64,000 bases of DNA, taken from contig NZ_JAHXBF010000041.1 in the NCBI RefSeq assembly GCF_020103695.1, forward strand, positions 1 to 64,000, in the 5' to 3' direction. This document shows, one piece after another, positions 62,054 through 64,000 of this stretch (position 1 is its first letter; each line of letters begins with the position of its first letter). The notes under the pieces were generated by a model. It did no database searches and was not told the origin of the DNA. It saw nothing but the letters and a program-made list of their open reading frames with translations. The DNA is from Hyalangium versicolor. Lineage in GTDB: Bacteria; Myxococcota; Myxococcia; Myxococcales; Myxococcaceae. A program made the translations under genes and the position numbers.

Positions 62054-62893
62054 TCATCCACCCGCACGGCCAATGACTGTCATGATGGCATCAAGGACAA
62101 CCTGTTCCTTGTCCTTCATGACTTTGTGTGAGCTCCCCGTGGCAAGAACGTACGTCCGGCTGGGAGAGGACCCAACAAATTTTCGATGGGCTTCTCGCCA
62201 CACCGCTGTGCTCTCCGGGCTGTTCTGGCCATTCTCCGCAACAATATCAATGACCGGCAGGGATTCAGGCAGCGAGACGCCATCGACTCGCTGAGTCGTC
62301 TTTGGCAGCGCTTCAGCCCACGGGATGGCGACCTTGGCTAGTTCCGGAGCTTCCCTCCTGATTTCATCATATTGGCTCCGCATGACCGCCAGGTTCTTCT
62401 CGAGCTCTCCTTGCCCCCAGACGCCTGGAACGACCGCATCGAGGAGAACCAGTCCTTTGACCTGCTGGCTCTTTTCAGCAAGCACGAGGCCAATTGCGCC
62501 GCCATACGAATGGCCGACCATGACGATCGGCCCTGCAATGTCGCACCTCTCCAGTGCTGTCCTCAGGATTTGGGCATCATTATCAATGCTGTAGGTCGCT
62601 GAAGGGTTGATGGTGCTCTTACCGAGCCCAGCCCTGTCGTAGACGAAAGTCTGGAAGCCTCTCTCTCTCACATGCTTCTCGAGAGACTCCCAGACGGATG
62701 AGTCATTTCCGAAGCCGGACTCAAAAACAACGGTTGGGTGACCGGCGCCCTGCGCATGCACCCAAATCCGATGACCCTCGATCTCCAAGAGGCTGCCGTC
62801 GCATGGCGCTTCGGCTGCCGCGGTGCGTGGCGTGGATGCGCATGAACTCAGCAAGGCCAAGCCCATGACAGCGATCCCGATTTGCCTGACCAT
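62054..62893 (-). CDS. Alpha/beta hydrolase lipoprotein
   Basis: About 279 residues. The signal (MVRQIGIAVMGLALLSSC) is a lipobox type. The hydrolase has HPTVVFESGFGNDSSVWE (oxyanion region), FVYDRAGLGKS, nucleophile elbow VMVGHSYGGAIG (Ser near 125), LLDAVVPG, and a terminal GSSHKVMKDK with the catalytic His near 256. A surface-exposed esterase, lactonase or haloalkane-type fold is plausible, substrate unknown. AAGG stands 6 nt before the ATG at 62893. Base composition is lower in G+C than the window average, as for the two genes before it, hinting at a shared foreign origin. Confidence 0.88.
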   Translation of the reverse strand: MVRQIGIAVMGLALLSSCASTPRTAAAEAPCDGSLLEIEGHRIWVHAQGAGHPTVVFESGFGNDSSVWESLEKHVRERGFQTFVYDRAGLGKSTINPSATYSIDNDAQILRTALERCDIAGPIVMVGHSYGGAIGLVLAEKSQQVKGLVLLDAVVPGVWGQGELEKNLAVMRSQYDEIRREAPELAKVAIPWAEALPKTTQRVDGVSLPESLPVIDIVAENGQNSPESTAVWREAHRKFVGSSPSRTYVLATGSSHKVMKDKEQVVLDAIMTVIGRAGG

Positions 62894-62908
62894 ACGCACC
62901 TTTCGAGA

Positions 62909-64000
62909 TCAGCGGGCCGCCTGCAGTGGCTTGCGCTCCTTCACGCAGACCTGGATCAGCTCGAGCACGCTCATGCTCGTGCCGCTGACATCGAACTTCT
63001 GATCCTTGAACTCAGGATAGCGGTTCTCGAGGATACGCCCCTCCGCGACGCAACCGTTGTACTGATCGAGCGCCTCGTTCTTGCGCCCCTTGGACAGCAG
63101 GGACTTCGCCAGGTCGTATGCCTTCCGCGGGCCATCCTCGAACCGGATCTGCACGTCGACCTTCTTCTGGGGCTCCTGCAGCGACGCAGCCTTCTGGGCA
63201 CACTGCGCCATCACATCCTGGGGCCGCGTAGGCAGTCCGCCAATGAGCACGTCGACCCCAGCGAGGCCGGCGTTCTCCTTCACCATCTTGGCGCCCTCGT
63301 CCTGGCAAGCCTTGAGCTTGTCCATCGCGTTCGCGTACAGGTCCTTCTTCTTGCGCAGGTCCGCAGCGGAAGCGGCCGCCTCCGACGTCGTGCTGGCAGC
63401 GGCCAGGGCCTCACCGGTGATCTTCCGCAACGCCCGCGCCTGCCGCGCGAACTCGAGCGCCTCCACCAGCTTCAGCAGTTCGTTGCGCGACCGCTCCGCG
63501 TACGACGCGTAGCCGGCGTCCTGCCCCTCCAGCTCCGCGCGCGCCTCGAACATCTGCATGAGATCGTTCACGACCTTCGAGGTCGCATCGATATCGCCGT
63601 CAGTGGAGGTGGCGAGCTTCGCGGCGTCGAGCTTCTCCTTCGCCGTGGCCAGGCGCTCGGCGAGCTGCACGCGGGCGTCCGCCGCGGCCAGCACGATCTT
63701 CCGCCGGTTGACGCGATCGGTCAGCTCCGCCATGCGCTCCTTGGACTCCTTGGCGTAGATCCCGTAGTCGCGGTCCTTCTTCACGAAGGCAACGCCGGCA
63801 TCCAACACCACGCCGATCTGCTGGATGGCCTTCTCCGCCTCCTGGATCTGCGCATCGGAGGGCTTCTCCTTCTGAATTCCAGCGACCAGGGCCGTCGCGT
63901 TCTTGCGCGCCTCGTCGACCTTCGCGCGCTGTTGCTGCAGGTCGACCTCGTATCGGCGCCGCTCGATCGTCGTCTTCCCATCCTTGAGCAACTGACGCGC
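62909..64000 (-). CDS. Coiled-coil exported-type protein, unknown function (cut by right edge)
   Basis: The open frame reaches the right edge with no start fixed inside, so at least 363 residues are seen and the N-terminus is missing. The sequence is almost all charged helices rich in Ala, Lys, Glu and Arg (for example RAKVDEARKNATALVAGIQKEK and ALEFARQARALRKITGEAL), as in long coiled coils. Three repeats of about 90 residues seem present, each with DxGxA...YAKES/YAERS. Cys occur in KACQDEG, MAQCAQKA, NGCVAEG and QVCVKER near the end. It stops 15 bp before the hydrolase start. No family recognised. Confidence 0.75.
   Translation of the reverse strand, partial: ARQLLKDGKTTIERRRYEVDLQQQRAKVDEARKNATALVAGIQKEKPSDAQIQEAEKAIQQIGVVLDAGVAFVKKDRDYGIYAKESKERMAELTDRVNRRKIVLAAADARVQLAERLATAKEKLDAAKLATSTDGDIDATSKVVNDLMQMFEARAELEGQDAGYASYAERSRNELLKLVEALEFARQARALRKITGEALAAASTTSEAAASAADLRKKKDLYANAMDKLKACQDEGAKMVKENAGLAGVDVLIGGLPTRPQDVMAQCAQKAASLQEPQKKVDVQIRFEDGPRKAYDLAKSLLSKGRKNEALDQYNGCVAEGRILENRYPEFKDQKFDVSGTSMSVLELIQVCVKERKPLQAAR

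Overview
The window is a high-G+C chromosomal segment from what looks like a myxobacterium of the Cystobacterineae (Archangium, Cystobacter, Hyalangium type). The evidence is several Hanks-type Ser/Thr kinases (one with a C-terminal TPR-like tail), many secreted lipoproteins of unknown function, tandem pre-peptidase C-terminal domains, three P450s without redox partners, and a TOMM-type kinase/cyclase fusion of the kind known from Sorangium and Burkholderia. The genus is an inference; no rRNA or marker gene is present. No CRISPR array, insertion sequence, origin or complete RNA gene was seen.

Left third (1-21 kb): a Ser/Thr kinase cut by the edge, a small Cys-rich lipoprotein, then a compact minus-strand operon for reductive pyrimidine catabolism (dihydropyrimidinase, beta-ureidopropionase, preT, preA). 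Two lipoproteins, a GxSxG hydrolase, a P450, an MscS channel, a SWIM/SNF2 ATPase, dusA, a divergent pirin/HxlR pair, a four-repeat PPC lipoprotein and a second P450 follow. Divergent from that P450 is a 28-codon gene with an excellent Shine-Dalgarno that may encode a small peptide precursor.

Middle (21-37 kb): DUF188 protein, Ser/Thr kinase, SUI1 protein, VKOR-thioredoxin fusion with a cupin protein, YgfZ-like protein, membrane acyltransferase, response regulator and ECF sigma factor. Then comes the most notable system, a TOMM (thiazole/oxazole-modified peptide) RiPP locus. It has a fused cyclodehydratase/YcaO protein (29312-31522), a convergent nitrile-hydratase-like precursor ending in Gly-Gly-MSPPFCCC (31568-31918), and a 1373-residue kinase/degenerate cyclase/AAA ATPase/TPR protein (31967-36088) directly upstream of the precursor on the same strand.

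Right third (37-64 kb): LysR regulator, SnoaL-like and VOC proteins, amidohydrolase, third P450, lipoproteins, a YqjH/YqjI-like iron reductase and PadR operon with a clear palindromic operator, EamA transporter, phosphotransferase, a divergent SDR/AraC pair, a histidine kinase-receiver pair, an SRPBCC-ArsR operon with duplicated operators, a large GH3 lipoprotein, an ACT-domain regulator, esterases and a coiled-coil protein cut by the right edge. Gene remnants (DUF427, aldo/keto reductase, ABM monooxygenase, a tRNA 3' fragment, a frameshifted Cys-rich protein) cluster at 43-52 kb and 61 kb and mark places of past rearrangement.
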